Below, one piece after another: positions 1-8,511 of a DNA stretch of 29,948 nucleotides. The stretch's first letter is position 1. Each line of letters begins with the position of its first letter. The DNA is from Bacteroidota bacterium. Lineage in GTDB: Bacteria; Bacteroidota; Ignavibacteria; Ignavibacteriales; Melioribacteraceae. The notes beneath the pieces were generated by a model. That model searched no databases and was not told the DNA's origin. It saw only the letters and a program-made list of their open reading frames with translations. The position numbers and the translations under genes were made by a program. The stretch spans positions 1 through 29,948 of the forward strand of contig JAEXOD010000050.1 in the NCBI GenBank assembly GCA_023447335.1, in the 5' to 3' direction.

Positions 1-196
1 GGGGAAACCCTGCAAGGGGAACCTCTCCGGCTTGTCCGTTTGCTCTTTTTGTTAAAGTTATGCCAAGTACCTTGGACGCAATTTTTGCATCCTCGTCAAA
101 GGTCTCAAAAAAATCCCCAACTCTAAATAATAAAATAGTATCCGGATTATCTATTTTTATTTTGTGATATTGACTCATTAAAGGTGTTGCGGACAT
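1..196 (-). CDS. mutS: DNA mismatch repair protein MutS, N-terminal fragment (runs off the window)
   Basis: The reverse strand from an ATG at 196 reads 65 codons without a stop to the window edge. It carries the MutS N-terminal mismatch-recognition domain I signature: TPLMSQY, then the LLFRVGDFFETFDEDA stretch (residues about 22-37, with the Phe-x-Glu that contacts mismatched DNA seen as FFETF), then LGITLTKR and the start of the AGFP motif. MutS binds mispaired bases as a dimer and recruits MutL. The start is supported by AGGA a few bases upstream. The gene lies downstream of the hybrid kinase on the same strand with a 268-base gap, so it may have its own promoter. Only the first ~65 of roughly 870 residues are visible. 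Confidence 0.93.
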   Translation of the reverse strand, partial: MSATPLMSQYHKIKIDNPDTILLFRVGDFFETFDEDAKIASKVLGITLTKRANGQAGEVPLAGFP

Positions 197-232
197 TTTA
201 TCCTATAATATTTTAAACAAGAATTTAAATTT

Positions 233-244
233 ACAAAATTTTGT
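233..244. promoter_or_regulatory. 12-base perfect palindrome upstream of mutS
   Basis: ACAAAATTTTGT is a perfect 12-base palindrome centred about 40 bases upstream of the mutS ATG. It could be an operator, but in sequence this AT-rich short palindromes arise by chance. The rest of the 197-464 gap is AT-rich. I see no convincing sigma-70 promoter or intrinsic terminator in it. Confidence 0.2.
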
Positions 245-336
245 CTAATTTTCATTAATAGTTATTCATTAAGTTGAGATATTTATAAGAATAAAATATA
301 AACTTTTAGATGTAATTTAAAAAGTAGTTATTAAAT

Positions 337-459
337 TTATTCTTTAAAAGATATATTATTTGCTTCCTCAATTCTTTTTATAGAAGAATAATAATATTTT
401 TCGTCTTTTACTATACCGATACAAAATCTGTTAAATGTTATCGAAAAACAAGTATCCAT
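337..459 (-). CDS. Possible small ORF of 40 residues between the hybrid kinase and mutS
   Basis: An ATG at 459, five bases past the kinase stop codon and in a different frame, opens a 40-codon reading frame ending in TAA at 337. The product would be basic and Tyr/Phe-rich, with an internal KDEKYYYSS stretch and a C-terminal FKE. The best Shine-Dalgarno-like string (AGAAGAGAT) lies too far upstream for normal use, although coupling to kinase translation is possible. The frame is open slightly further upstream. I recognise no family. It may be a chance ORF. Confidence 0.22.
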   Translation of the reverse strand: MDTCFSITFNRFCIGIVKDEKYYYSSIKRIEEANNISFKE

Positions 460-464
460 AAATT

Positions 465-3400
465 TTATTTTATCTCTTCTTCCAATTCATCTATCACGTT
501 GCCAAAGTCATTTAATGTTCTAATAATTGCAGCTAAATCAAAATTATTCAAATAATTAATTAAATTATTTGCCCATGCATTTATCAATTCAATGTTATTC
601 TTTACCGAAAAGTTTTCAATATCGTTTGCAAATTGTTCTATTTGATTAATTATCATTGTATTCAATAAACCGGATATTTTAGGTAAATATGCCGTCCTAA
701 GTATAAATATTAAATCTTTTATCTCTTTTTTTCTTAATTCGTCAATATTTACTTTTTCCTTAAAATCATCTTTAAGTTTTTTTCTACTACCGTTGTTAGC
801 TGGTGTTCGTACAGTATTAACATATTTATATATTTCGGCAATAAGTCGTTCTCTATGAATTGGTTTTATTAAATACCCGTCAAATCCGGATTCTTTAATA
901 AACGGTTCATCCTCATCAATATTTGCAGCAGTTAATGCAATAATAGGAATGTGTTTTAGATTTTCATCTTTTTTTATTTTTTCACAAGCTTCATATCCGT
1001 CCATAACCGGCATCCTTAAATCCATAAACACGATATCAGGTTTGTCTTCTTTTATCATTTTAACGGCATCTTCACCGTTATTTGTTTCAATAGTACGCAA
1101 ATCATTTCCTGCTAAATATGCTTTAATTAGTTTTCGATTTATCTCTGTATCATCAACTATTAAAACTAACTGATTGTTAAACTTAATTTCATCAAAATCA
1201 ATGTTATTATCAATTTCGAAAGACGGTTCTTTAGTTTTTTCTTTGAAGCTAATATTTGAAAATCTAACTATAAAAGTACTTCCTTTTTCTGCTTCACTTT
1301 CTAAACTTATTGTTCCGTTCAAAAGATAAGTTAAATTTTTAGTTATTGATAATCCTAAACCAGTTCCGCTATATTTGCGGGTTGAGTGTCCGTCCGTTTG
1401 ATAAAAGTTGTCAAAAATTTTATTTTTTACTTGTTCCGATATTCCGATTCCGGTATCCGTAACACAAATCTCAATATCCATAATTCCATTTTCCAAAATC
1501 CTTCCTTCAAAATTTACGGTAATTCCTCCGTAATCTGTAAACTTGACGGCATTGCTAACCAAGTTATGTAAAATCTGTTTTAACCTTACAGGATCAGTAT
1601 TAATTAATATATTTTCTACACCTGATTTATTTACTTTTAAATATAAACCCTTTTCCTTTGTTTCCGATTCAAAGGTATTTACTACATAATTAAAAAAATC
1701 ATTCACATCAATAAAATCATAGTGCAGCTTAAATAAACCGCTTTCAATTCTTGATAGATCTAATATATCATCAATTAATGCTAATAATACTTTACCGCTA
1801 CCAATAATTGAATTAACGTAATTTAACAATTTTGAATCTTTTATATTTAATTTTAACAACTCAGCAAAACCTATTACCGAATTCATCGGAGTACGAATTT
1901 CATGACTCATATTAGCCAAAAATAAACTTTTCGCTTTATCTGCTTTCTCTGCTTCTGCTTTTGCCTTTTCAAGTTGCTCTATTAGTGCTTTTTCTTTATT
2001 AATTTCTTGAAGTAAATCTGAATTAGACTTAAGTAGTTCATTAGTTTTTTGATTAACCAAGTTTTCAAGAATTTCTTTCTTTTTCCTGTTTTCATGAATT
2101 TTGAAATAAACAAAACCGACTATCATTCCTCCGGATATAAAAAACACTAGAGTTAAAAATGCCCAACTTTTATAGAACGGAGGGATAACAACTAACTTAA
2201 GAACAAAGGGCTTTTCATTCCAAACACCGTCGTTATTTGAGGCAATAATTTCTAAATAATATGTATCCGGTTCTAAACTTGTAAAAGTAATATCCCTTTT
2301 TGTACCTAAGTCTATCCAATCATTACTAAACCCTACTAACCTATATCTATATCTATTTTTATAAGGTTGATAATAGCTCAATCCCGCAAATTCAAAACTA
2401 AAAACTATATCTTCAGATAAAATTTCAATTTCTTTTATAAGATTTATATCTCGATTTGATAAAGAAGGTTTATTAAATATTTTGAAAGAAGTTAACACAA
2501 CGTTCGGTTTAATCCTATTATTTAATATACCTTTTGGATTAAAATATGTTATCCCTTTTACTCCGCCGAAATATAAAACTCCGTCTTTACCTTTAAAACT
2601 TGCATTTTTATTAAATTCATTTGCTTGTAATCCGTCATTAACATCAAAGTTTACAAAACTTTTTTTTTGAAAATCGAACCTTGTTAATCCTAAATTAGTA
2701 CTCAACCATAAATTGTTTTCATCATCCTCCAAAATACAATAAATAACATCATTCGGTAAGCCGTCTTTTGTGGAAAAAGACGTAAAAACACCGGATTCCT
2801 TATTAAGTAAATTAAGTCCCCCTCCCCATGTTCCAATCCAAAGTCTCCCTTTGCTATCTTCAAAAATATCATTTATTCTGGCATTACTTAGTGAATTATG
2901 ATTTTCATTATCTATAGGAAATTTTACAAATCGATTTTCATCTTCATTATAATATGATAAACCGGCAATATCGGAACCAATCCACAAAATATTATCACTA
3001 TCAACCAATAATGTGCGAATTCTTCCGGGTTGAATGCTTTTTATATCAAACGCATCATGTTTGAACTTAGTAACCTTAGTATAATTTTCCGAAAATCGAA
3101 TTAAACCCGCCGAAGTTCCCACATACATATTACCGTTTTTATCAAAAACCGTTGCAAAAACCTGTAATTCACCATCTATATCTCTACCGTACTTATCAGA
3201 ATAAACCAGAGCGGTAAATTCTTCTTTTATTTGATCAAACTTAAATAATCCTTGTCCTTCGGTTCCCACCCAAAAATATCTATTTGGTTCATAAAAATCC
3301 GGTGTGATATTATAAATATTTTCCGAAGGAATAAATTTATACTTCTTATTCGGCTCACCAATATTAATTGCAAGCTTTGCAAAGTCTTTTACTTCTAAAG

Positions 3401-4562
3401 TTTTTGTATTTAGCTTTGTAAGTCCGCCGTAACCTCCTACCCATATTTCATCCGATTTAGATTGGTATAAGGTTCTTATACTGCTAAATCTTAACCCTTT
3501 TTTCTGGTCTTCCAAATAGTTTAACGTTACAAACTGTTTTACTTGAGGATTATAATAAAAGACCCCCGTACCTGAAGTCGCAATCCAATAACAACTTTCA
3601 CTATCAATAAAAACATCATTAACAACATTAAACCATTTTACTTTACCCAAGTTATCTTTATATTCTTTTATTTTTTTAGTACTAAGATTATATGAAATCA
3701 AATAACTACCGTTACTACCAATTAAAACATTTTCGTTATCTCTAACAAAATCTAAACTATAACCTACTCTATACTTATCTAAATAATTTGGTTCAATTAA
3801 TAAACTACTTTTAAACGTTTTAACATCAACAACCAAAGGATAATTTGAATCCGTATTTATTATAATACTCCTTTCCGATAGTTTTGTTATTGTAGCAACA
3901 AAATTTATTGTTTCCTGAATTCCGGTTTTTTCGTTATGTATCTTTTTGTGTATAATTTGATTCTTTTTAGGAAATATTATGTTTAAACCGGTATATTTTG
4001 TACCTACAAAAACATAATCCTCATTGAATGCATATAAAGAATATATATGATTATTTACAACAACATTTCCTTTATCATCCACGGTTAAATAAGTAGTTAT
4101 GGTATTATTTTTTACATTAACGTTGTGAATAGAACTATTAGCCGTGCCAACCCATAAATTATCGCCGTATATAGACATTTTGCTTATTACGTTATCTTGA
4201 CTAATAACAGAGGGAAGTTTTATCCTAACAAATTTATTTTCTTGTCTAACATATTTATACAGACCGTTCTGTGTTCCAACCCAAATGTTTTTATAATTAT
4301 CTTCAATTAGGGATGTAACACTATTATTACCGATCGAATTTTTATTATTACTTTCACGCCTATAAACAAAAAAAGAATATCCGTCAAATTTATTAAGCCC
4401 GTCATCTGTACCAAACCACATAAACCCTAAATGATCTTGTAAAATACAAGTTACATTATTTTGAGAAAGTCCGTTATCTACATTATAATTTTTATAATAA
4501 TAGTTTTGAGCTAAAAGATATTTAACACTTAAAATTAGAATTATAATTAGTAACTTTTTCAA
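465..4562 (-). CDS. Hybrid two-component sensor: periplasmic propeller, histidine kinase and receiver
   Basis: This 1365-residue hybrid kinase has a signal peptide (1-19). A long periplasmic region to about 690 carries about thirteen W-x-G-T-like blade motifs (MWFGTDDGL near 48, IWVGTQNGL near 93, LWIGTWGGGL and others), matching Reg_prop repeats that form two beta-propellers. A Y_Y_Y domain follows (about 725-795), then one membrane helix (799-822) and a coiled coil. The HisKA domain has its phosphorylatable His at 887 in MSHEIRTPMN. The HATPase has its N box (NLVSNAVKF), DTGIG and GTGLGLS. The receiver domain has phospho-acceptor Asp1181 in FMDLRMP and a conserved Lys in YLIKPI. A helical tail of about 90 residues ends the protein. 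Unlike Bacteroides HTCS proteins it has no AraC output domain, so it must signal to another regulator. The start is TTG, placed by GAGG upstream and the signal peptide. The ligand is unknown; relatives often sense oligosaccharides. Confidence 0.93.
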   Translation of the reverse strand: MKKLLIIILILSVKYLLAQNYYYKNYNVDNGLSQNNVTCILQDHLGFMWFGTDDGLNKFDGYSFFVYRRESNNKNSIGNNSVTSLIEDNYKNIWVGTQNGLYKYVRQENKFVRIKLPSVISQDNVISKMSIYGDNLWVGTANSSIHNVNVKNNTITTYLTVDDKGNVVVNNHIYSLYAFNEDYVFVGTKYTGLNIIFPKKNQIIHKKIHNEKTGIQETINFVATITKLSERSIIINTDSNYPLVVDVKTFKSSLLIEPNYLDKYRVGYSLDFVRDNENVLIGSNGSYLISYNLSTKKIKEYKDNLGKVKWFNVVNDVFIDSESCYWIATSGTGVFYYNPQVKQFVTLNYLEDQKKGLRFSSIRTLYQSKSDEIWVGGYGGLTKLNTKTLEVKDFAKLAINIGEPNKKYKFIPSENIYNITPDFYEPNRYFWVGTEGQGLFKFDQIKEEFTALVYSDKYGRDIDGELQVFATVFDKNGNMYVGTSAGLIRFSENYTKVTKFKHDAFDIKSIQPGRIRTLLVDSDNILWIGSDIAGLSYYNEDENRFVKFPIDNENHNSLSNARINDIFEDSKGRLWIGTWGGGLNLLNKESGVFTSFSTKDGLPNDVIYCILEDDENNLWLSTNLGLTRFDFQKKSFVNFDVNDGLQANEFNKNASFKGKDGVLYFGGVKGITYFNPKGILNNRIKPNVVLTSFKIFNKPSLSNRDINLIKEIEILSEDIVFSFEFAGLSYYQPYKNRYRYRLVGFSNDWIDLGTKRDITFTSLEPDTYYLEIIASNNDGVWNEKPFVLKLVVIPPFYKSWAFLTLVFFISGGMIVGFVYFKIHENRKKKEILENLVNQKTNELLKSNSDLLQEINKEKALIEQLEKAKAEAEKADKAKSLFLANMSHEIRTPMNSVIGFAELLKLNIKDSKLLNYVNSIIGSGKVLLALIDDILDLSRIESGLFKLHYDFIDVNDFFNYVVNTFESETKEKGLYLKVNKSGVENILINTDPVRLKQILHNLVSNAVKFTDYGGITVNFEGRILENGIMDIEICVTDTGIGISEQVKNKIFDNFYQTDGHSTRKYSGTGLGLSITKNLTYLLNGTISLESEAEKGSTFIVRFSNISFKEKTKEPSFEIDNNIDFDEIKFNNQLVLIVDDTEINRKLIKAYLAGNDLRTIETNNGEDAVKMIKEDKPDIVFMDLRMPVMDGYEACEKIKKDENLKHIPIIALTAANIDEDEPFIKESGFDGYLIKPIHRERLIAEIYKYVNTVRTPANNGSRKKLKDDFKEKVNIDELRKKEIKDLIFILRTAYLPKISGLLNTMIINQIEQFANDIENFSVKNNIELINAWANNLINYLNNFDLAAIIRTLNDFGNVIDELEEEIK

Positions 4563-4577
4563 AATAACCTCGTTAAG

Positions 4578-5744
4578 TTATTTAATTAGCAACATTTTAT
4601 TTAATTTGTTAAAAACTTTATTTTGCAAATCAGTATAGCTTACTTTTAATAAATAAATCCCCGAACTACTTTTTTCGGCATCCCAAGTAAATTCATGAAT
4701 ACCTGCTTGAATACTATGATTAAATATCTCTTCTACTTTTTCTCCGTTAATATTATATACTTCACATAAAATATTCCCTTCGTTAGGAATATTTACCGTA
4801 AATTTTGTAATAGGATTAAACGGATTAGGATAATTGTTTGAAACTATAAACTTTTCCGGAATAACTGTAAAATCCTCATCAATTGAAGTAACCGGATAAA
4901 CATCGTTCAAAGTAAAATCCACCCAAAATACACCGTAACAATTTGATACGTTTGATAAAAGAGCATTTCCGATGGTTTTAACAGGATCCGCTAATTTACT
5001 CCACCATGGCTTATCTACAGGATAACCAAATTGAAAAGCAACTTTATTCGGTTTAAATCTATTCCCCCATGATTTAAACTCTGATACCATAGAATTTAAT
5101 GAAGTAAAATCTTGACTATCGTCAACAAACAATATATTCCCCCTATAGGTCGGAGGCATCCATGCTTGTCCGTAATGTTTTAAAAATAAAGTATAATTTG
5201 AATCAATGGATTTAACCTTGTTTTCCCAACGCTTCGCTTCGGCGTCAGTAACTTTTTGACCTCCTGGGACAGATTGAGTATTATACCATTCAACATCAAT
5301 TCCAAAGCCTGCAACACAAGGGTGGTGCTTATATTTATTTAACACAATGTGGATTAAAGTATCAATTTTAGCAGCTCCGGGTTCAACCTGCAACCACACT
5401 TTAATTCCTTTCTGGTCGAATAGTGTTAAATAAGATTCGTTTTGGTCGTTATTAATAAAATAAACATATTGATAACTACCGCCGGGATTTGGGAAATTAA
5501 GCTGAGTGTACCCCCCCGATAAATATAAACTTACAATCCAAATGGCTGCACTATTACTGTTGGTAAATTTATCACTAATAAATTCACTTGCATTTGACCA
5601 ATATAACGGAGAAGGGAATTGATTGTTAGGATAACTTGAAAGTATTCGGCTTGCCCTAACACCGGCAATTATATCACTATTTTCCGACTGAGCATTAATT
5701 AATATAGTTGTACAAAAAAAAACGAGAAAAAAAATCCTTTTCAC
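4578..5744 (-). CDS. Secreted protein with a barrel-like domain and a type IX (Por) C-terminal sorting domain
   Basis: The 388-residue protein has a signal peptide (1-19). A central domain (about 25-290) alternates strand motifs and acidic residues: VWLQVEPG (117-123), GFGIDVEWY (146-154), ILFVDDSQDF (204-213), VAFQFGYP (235-242) and VFWVDF (272-277). This resembles a glycoside-hydrolase-like TIM barrel. GIDVEW recalls the GH18 strand-4 motif, but Tyr stands where the catalytic Glu would be, so I do not assign a family. Residues 297-388 form a type A sorting domain (NYPNPFNPITKF ... SGIYLLKV ... KMLLIK), which directs export by the type IX system and surface attachment. The GTG start overlaps the stop of the upstream gene by four bases (GTGA) and follows GAGGGGG, so the two are translationally coupled. 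The sensor kinase follows 15 bases downstream, suggesting shared transcription. The activity is an inference. Confidence 0.8.
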   Translation of the reverse strand: MKRIFFLVFFCTTILINAQSENSDIIAGVRASRILSSYPNNQFPSPLYWSNASEFISDKFTNSNSAAIWIVSLYLSGGYTQLNFPNPGGSYQYVYFINNDQNESYLTLFDQKGIKVWLQVEPGAAKIDTLIHIVLNKYKHHPCVAGFGIDVEWYNTQSVPGGQKVTDAEAKRWENKVKSIDSNYTLFLKHYGQAWMPPTYRGNILFVDDSQDFTSLNSMVSEFKSWGNRFKPNKVAFQFGYPVDKPWWSKLADPVKTIGNALLSNVSNCYGVFWVDFTLNDVYPVTSIDEDFTVIPEKFIVSNNYPNPFNPITKFTVNIPNEGNILCEVYNINGEKVEEIFNHSIQAGIHEFTWDAEKSSSGIYLLKVSYTDLQNKVFNKLNKMLLIK

Positions 5745-6577
5745 TTATCCCCCTCAAATAAAATTTCTCCTTTAATATTATTAACAACATTTTCATTAAA
5801 TTTAACGCTGAATAAGTCTTCCGGGTTTGTTAACCTTACGAACATTACTTCTGCAATACTTTTAACGTCAACTATTTGATCCCCAATTCCGTTTGTGGCT
5901 TTTTGACTACTAAAATATACCATGTTTGTATCTTTATCTTCATCTATGTACCAACCCAAAAATACTGTGCTATGCCCATTGCCGTTTTTCCAGCTAATAT
6001 TAACAAAATCACCCGGTCTTGCTTCTTTGGCACTTATTTGTTTGCCGATTCCGGAGTATTGAACCAATGCAATATGGTTACCGTAACCGTTTGTATTCCA
6101 TTTACCCCAGAATTTTATATCATCTTCTCTTCTACTGCCGTCCGGTTCTTGTAACCTTATAGCTTCAATATTCTCATCTGAAATCTTCTTTTCTTCGTTA
6201 GCAAAAATTAAATTCAATGCTTCTATGAATACGGCATAACTAGCACCGCTACAATAACTTGTGGTTCTGGGGGCTTTAAGTAATTCGTTACCTAACAATT
6301 TTAAATTATAACCGATAGGTGATTCAGGCGGATTTGCTTTAATCCCAATAAAATATCCCCCGCCATCCGGTGCACTTTGCTGGATAATGTCCATTGCTTT
6401 TAGTATGTCAAGATTATATCCCTCACAATATTTCGAAAAAATTTCAAAATGTTTTGAGTGATGAGCTCCGTTCTTTACATCTTCATCCGTTAAGAATAAA
6501 TAATCATCCTTTTGAGAAAAAAGATTAACCGAAGAGAATAAAATAATAGTAATGTATAAGCTAATCAATTTTTTCAT
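5741..6577 (-). CDS. Secreted NlpC/P60- or CHAP-like cysteine peptidase domain protein
   Basis: The 278-residue product starts with a signal peptide (1-22). A papain-like fold of the NlpC/P60-CHAP group is suggested by a candidate nucleophile Cys109 (TTSYCSGASY), the RPGDFVNISW segment (187-196) that precedes the second active-site strand in this group, and His202 in GNGHSTVFLGW. A Gln or Ser near 223-225 could be the third residue. Members of the group usually cut peptidoglycan stem peptides or act as amidases. The start overlaps the yjbQ stop by one base (TAATG), and the stop overlaps the next gene by four, so it belongs to the same operon. Co-translation with the barrel protein downstream suggests they act on the same exported target. 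There is no sorting domain, so it is probably periplasmic. The exact substrate is unknown. Confidence 0.72.
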   Translation of the reverse strand: MKKLISLYITIILFSSVNLFSQKDDYLFLTDEDVKNGAHHSKHFEIFSKYCEGYNLDILKAMDIIQQSAPDGGGYFIGIKANPPESPIGYNLKLLGNELLKAPRTTSYCSGASYAVFIEALNLIFANEEKKISDENIEAIRLQEPDGSRREDDIKFWGKWNTNGYGNHIALVQYSGIGKQISAKEARPGDFVNISWKNGNGHSTVFLGWYIDEDKDTNMVYFSSQKATNGIGDQIVDVKSIAEVMFVRLTNPEDLFSVKFNENVVNNIKGEILFEGDK

Positions 6578-6990
6578 TACTCACCCATAACCTTAATAAT
6601 TAATCTTTTTTTCCGTCTTCCGTCAAATTCCGCATAATATATTTGTTGCCATGGTCCAAAATCTAATCTACCGTTGGTAATAGGTACAACTACTTCATGA
6701 TGAACAAGTAAACTTTTAAGGTGAGCGTCACCGTTTGTTTCACCCGTATTATGGTGGCGATAATTTGGGTTAAACGGAGCAAGTTTTTCAAGCCATTCAT
6801 CAATATCTTGTATTAATCCGTACTCTGCATCATTAACGTAAACTCCGGCAGTAATATGCATTGCGGAAACTAAGATCATCCCTTCTTTTATACCGCTTCT
6901 TTCCAAAACTTTTTCAACATCTCTGGTAATATTAATATACTCGCGTTTTTTTTGAGTGTTAAACCACATATACTCCGTAAAAAACTTCAT
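6577..6990 (-). CDS. yjbQ: YjbQ/UPF0047 family protein
   Basis: The protein is 137 residues, the usual family size, and is full length. It shows the YjbQ landmarks: HITAGVYVN (45-53), YRHHNTGETNGDAHLKSLL (77-95), VPITNGRLDFGPWQQIYY (102-119) and a basic end, EFDGRRKK. The clustered histidines and Asn/Asp form the family's conserved pocket. E. coli YjbQ has weak thiamine-phosphate synthase activity, which is why the family carries that name, but its physiological role is not settled. ATG at 6990 follows a good GGAG. It sits two bases after the cyclic-nucleotide-binding gene and overlaps the peptidase-like gene by one base. Nothing nearby points to thiamine metabolism. Confidence 0.93.
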   Translation of the reverse strand: MKFFTEYMWFNTQKKREYINITRDVEKVLERSGIKEGMILVSAMHITAGVYVNDAEYGLIQDIDEWLEKLAPFNPNYRHHNTGETNGDAHLKSLLVHHEVVVPITNGRLDFGPWQQIYYAEFDGRRKKRLIIKVMGE

Positions 6991-6992
6991 AA

Positions 6993-7370
6993 TTACTCCG
7001 TTTCTTTATTTAACAATTCTTCCTTTAATACTTTCTCTGATAATTGATAATATTCTTCGGTAATATCTTTCAACCTTTCCGCTAAACTTCTAATTATTTT
7101 TTTCACTACATCAGGGTTACACTTAATAAGCAAATCTAAATCTGATTTAAGAACTAACATTGTACAATTTTCAACTGCTCTGATAGTTGCTGTTCGCGGA
7201 GTTTTTAAGATCACGCTCATCTCACCGATAATTGTTCCTCTTTTATCAAACTCCCTTATTAAAATATTTTTTTTATAAATTCCGACTTTACCTTCCGCAA
7301 GAATATAAAGGTCGAAATTTAATTCCCCCTCGTGTGATATTATCTCACCTTTTTGAAATAATTTTTGCAT
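6993..7370 (-). CDS. Stand-alone cyclic-nucleotide-binding (CRP-like) domain protein
   Basis: At 125 residues this is essentially one cNMP-binding beta-barrel with its C-helix. Signatures are FQKGEIISHEGE (5-16), LYILAEGKVGIY (21-32) and the phosphate-binding cassette GEMSVILKTPRTATIRA (49-65), in which Glu50 and Arg59 are the positions that hold the nucleotide ribose and phosphate. Both are present, so ligand binding is plausible. There is no helix-turn-helix, catalytic or membrane segment, so it is not a transcription factor like CRP. The tail (about 90-125) is helical and charged and could dimerise or contact a partner. ATG at 7370 follows GAGGGG. It lies 15 bases downstream of prfB in the same operon. 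Its partner is unknown. Confidence 0.88.
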   Translation of the reverse strand: MQKLFQKGEIISHEGELNFDLYILAEGKVGIYKKNILIREFDKRGTIIGEMSVILKTPRTATIRAVENCTMLVLKSDLDLLIKCNPDVVKKIIRSLAERLKDITEEYYQLSEKVLKEELLNKETE

Positions 7371-7385
7371 TTTCCCCTCTATTAT

Positions 7386-8487
7386 TTAATTTTGTGAAAA
7401 TTTTAATAAAAATGATTTTATAAACATATTTATATCACCGTCCATTACAGCTTGAGTATTACTTGTTTCAACTTCGGTACGATGATCTTTTACAAGATTA
7501 TAAGGATGAAACACATAAGAACGTATTTGACTACCCCACTCAATTTTCATTTTATTTTTTTCTATTTCTTCTTTTCCCGCCAATTGTTTTTCTAATTCTA
7601 TTTGATATAGTTTGGATCTTAATAATTTTAAAGCGTTCACTTTATTCTGGTTTTGAGATCTTTCACTTTGACAAGCTGCTACTACTCCTGTCGGTATGTG
7701 TGTTAACCTTACAGCAGTTTCAACCTTATTAACGTTCTGTCCTCCTTTTCCGCCGGAGCGATATGTATCTACTCTTACATCAGCCATATTAATATCTATC
7801 TCGATTGTATCATCAACTTCGGGTATTACCGAAACAGCCGCAAAAGACGTGTGCCTTCGTTTATTGGCATCAAAAGGTGAAATTCTTACTAATCTATGTA
7901 CGCCTCCTTCTGCTTTTAAATAACCGAAAGCATATTCTCCCTCTACTTCAATCGTAGCGCTTTTAATTCCCGCACCGTCTCCGTCTAATACATCAAGAAT
8001 AGTCATTTTAAAGTTATTAGCTTCACCCCAGCGTAAATACATGCGCATTATCATTTCAGCCCAGTCTTGGGCTTCAGTTCCGCCTGCACCGCTATGAATT
8101 GTCAAAATACAGTTTTTTGTATCATCTTTGCCGCTTAACATGCTTTTAAATTCAAGCTCTCCGAGTAATTCGTCAAGTTTAGAAAATTCTGCATTTATCT
8201 CATCTTCAAGCGATCCGTCCTGTTCTGCTTCTGCAAGCTCAATAAAATCTCGAACATCTTTAATCTTCTGGTCTAATTCATTCCAGCTATTTACCCACAG
8301 TTCCAAACCTTTTATTTCTTGAAGTATCTGTTGAGCGTTCTTCTGGTCATTCCAAAAACCAGGTAATTCCGTTTTATTTTTTAATTCAATTATTTGGAGT
8401 TCTTTATTAGGTAACTTAAAGATAACCTCTTAAATTTTCACTTCTTAGATTGTATTCCTCTAATTGTTTTAATTTTTCTTCAAACAT
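7386..8487 (-). CDS. prfB: Peptide chain release factor 2, made by programmed +1 frameshift
   Basis: RF2 ends translation at UGA and UAA codons. The gene is in two frames. ATG at 8487 (GGAG upstream) opens 23 codons ending ...LRGYL, followed by an in-frame TAA at 8416-8418. A +1 shift on CTT-T continues at 8417 for 343 codons to a TAA at 7386. The joined product is 366 residues, the normal RF2 length. Key motifs are in register with E. coli: the stop-codon-recognition tripeptide SPF at 203-205 (RF1 has PxT) and the peptidyl-transferase motif GGQ at 248-250 (SGGKGGQNVNK). Without the shift only a 23-residue peptide results, so a finder that ignores recoding would call a truncated gene from a TTG near 8306. 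It lies 24 bases downstream of miaA in the operon. The UAA at the shift site is unusual. Confidence 0.96.
8411..8430 (-). promoter_or_regulatory. prfB programmed +1 frameshift site with an in-frame UAA
   Basis: On the minus strand this reads AGA GGT TAT CTT TAA GT. The SD-like GAGGT sits three bases before the slippery CTT-T, exactly as in the E. coli site (AGGGGG TAT CTT TGA C). A slow stop codon lets the tRNA-Leu slip from CUU to UUU. The stop here is TAA rather than the usual TGA, and the next base is G rather than C. The encoded RGYL is the conserved peptide at this point. Confidence 0.9.
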
Positions 8488-8511
8488 GGGTTACTCCGTC
8501 TTTATATTTAT

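Noticed and set aside
465..4562. Bacteroides-type HTCS regulator that binds DNA itself
   Set aside because: The domain order matches up to the receiver, but no AraC-type helix-turn-helix follows. The tail is a plain helical segment.
7386..8306. A shorter prfB starting at a TTG near 8306, or prfB as a broken gene
   Set aside because: The frame continues upstream without a stop to the CTT-TAA shift site, and the 23-codon leader with its own GGAG-ATG encodes the conserved LRGYL. The joined length of 366 residues is exactly that of RF2.
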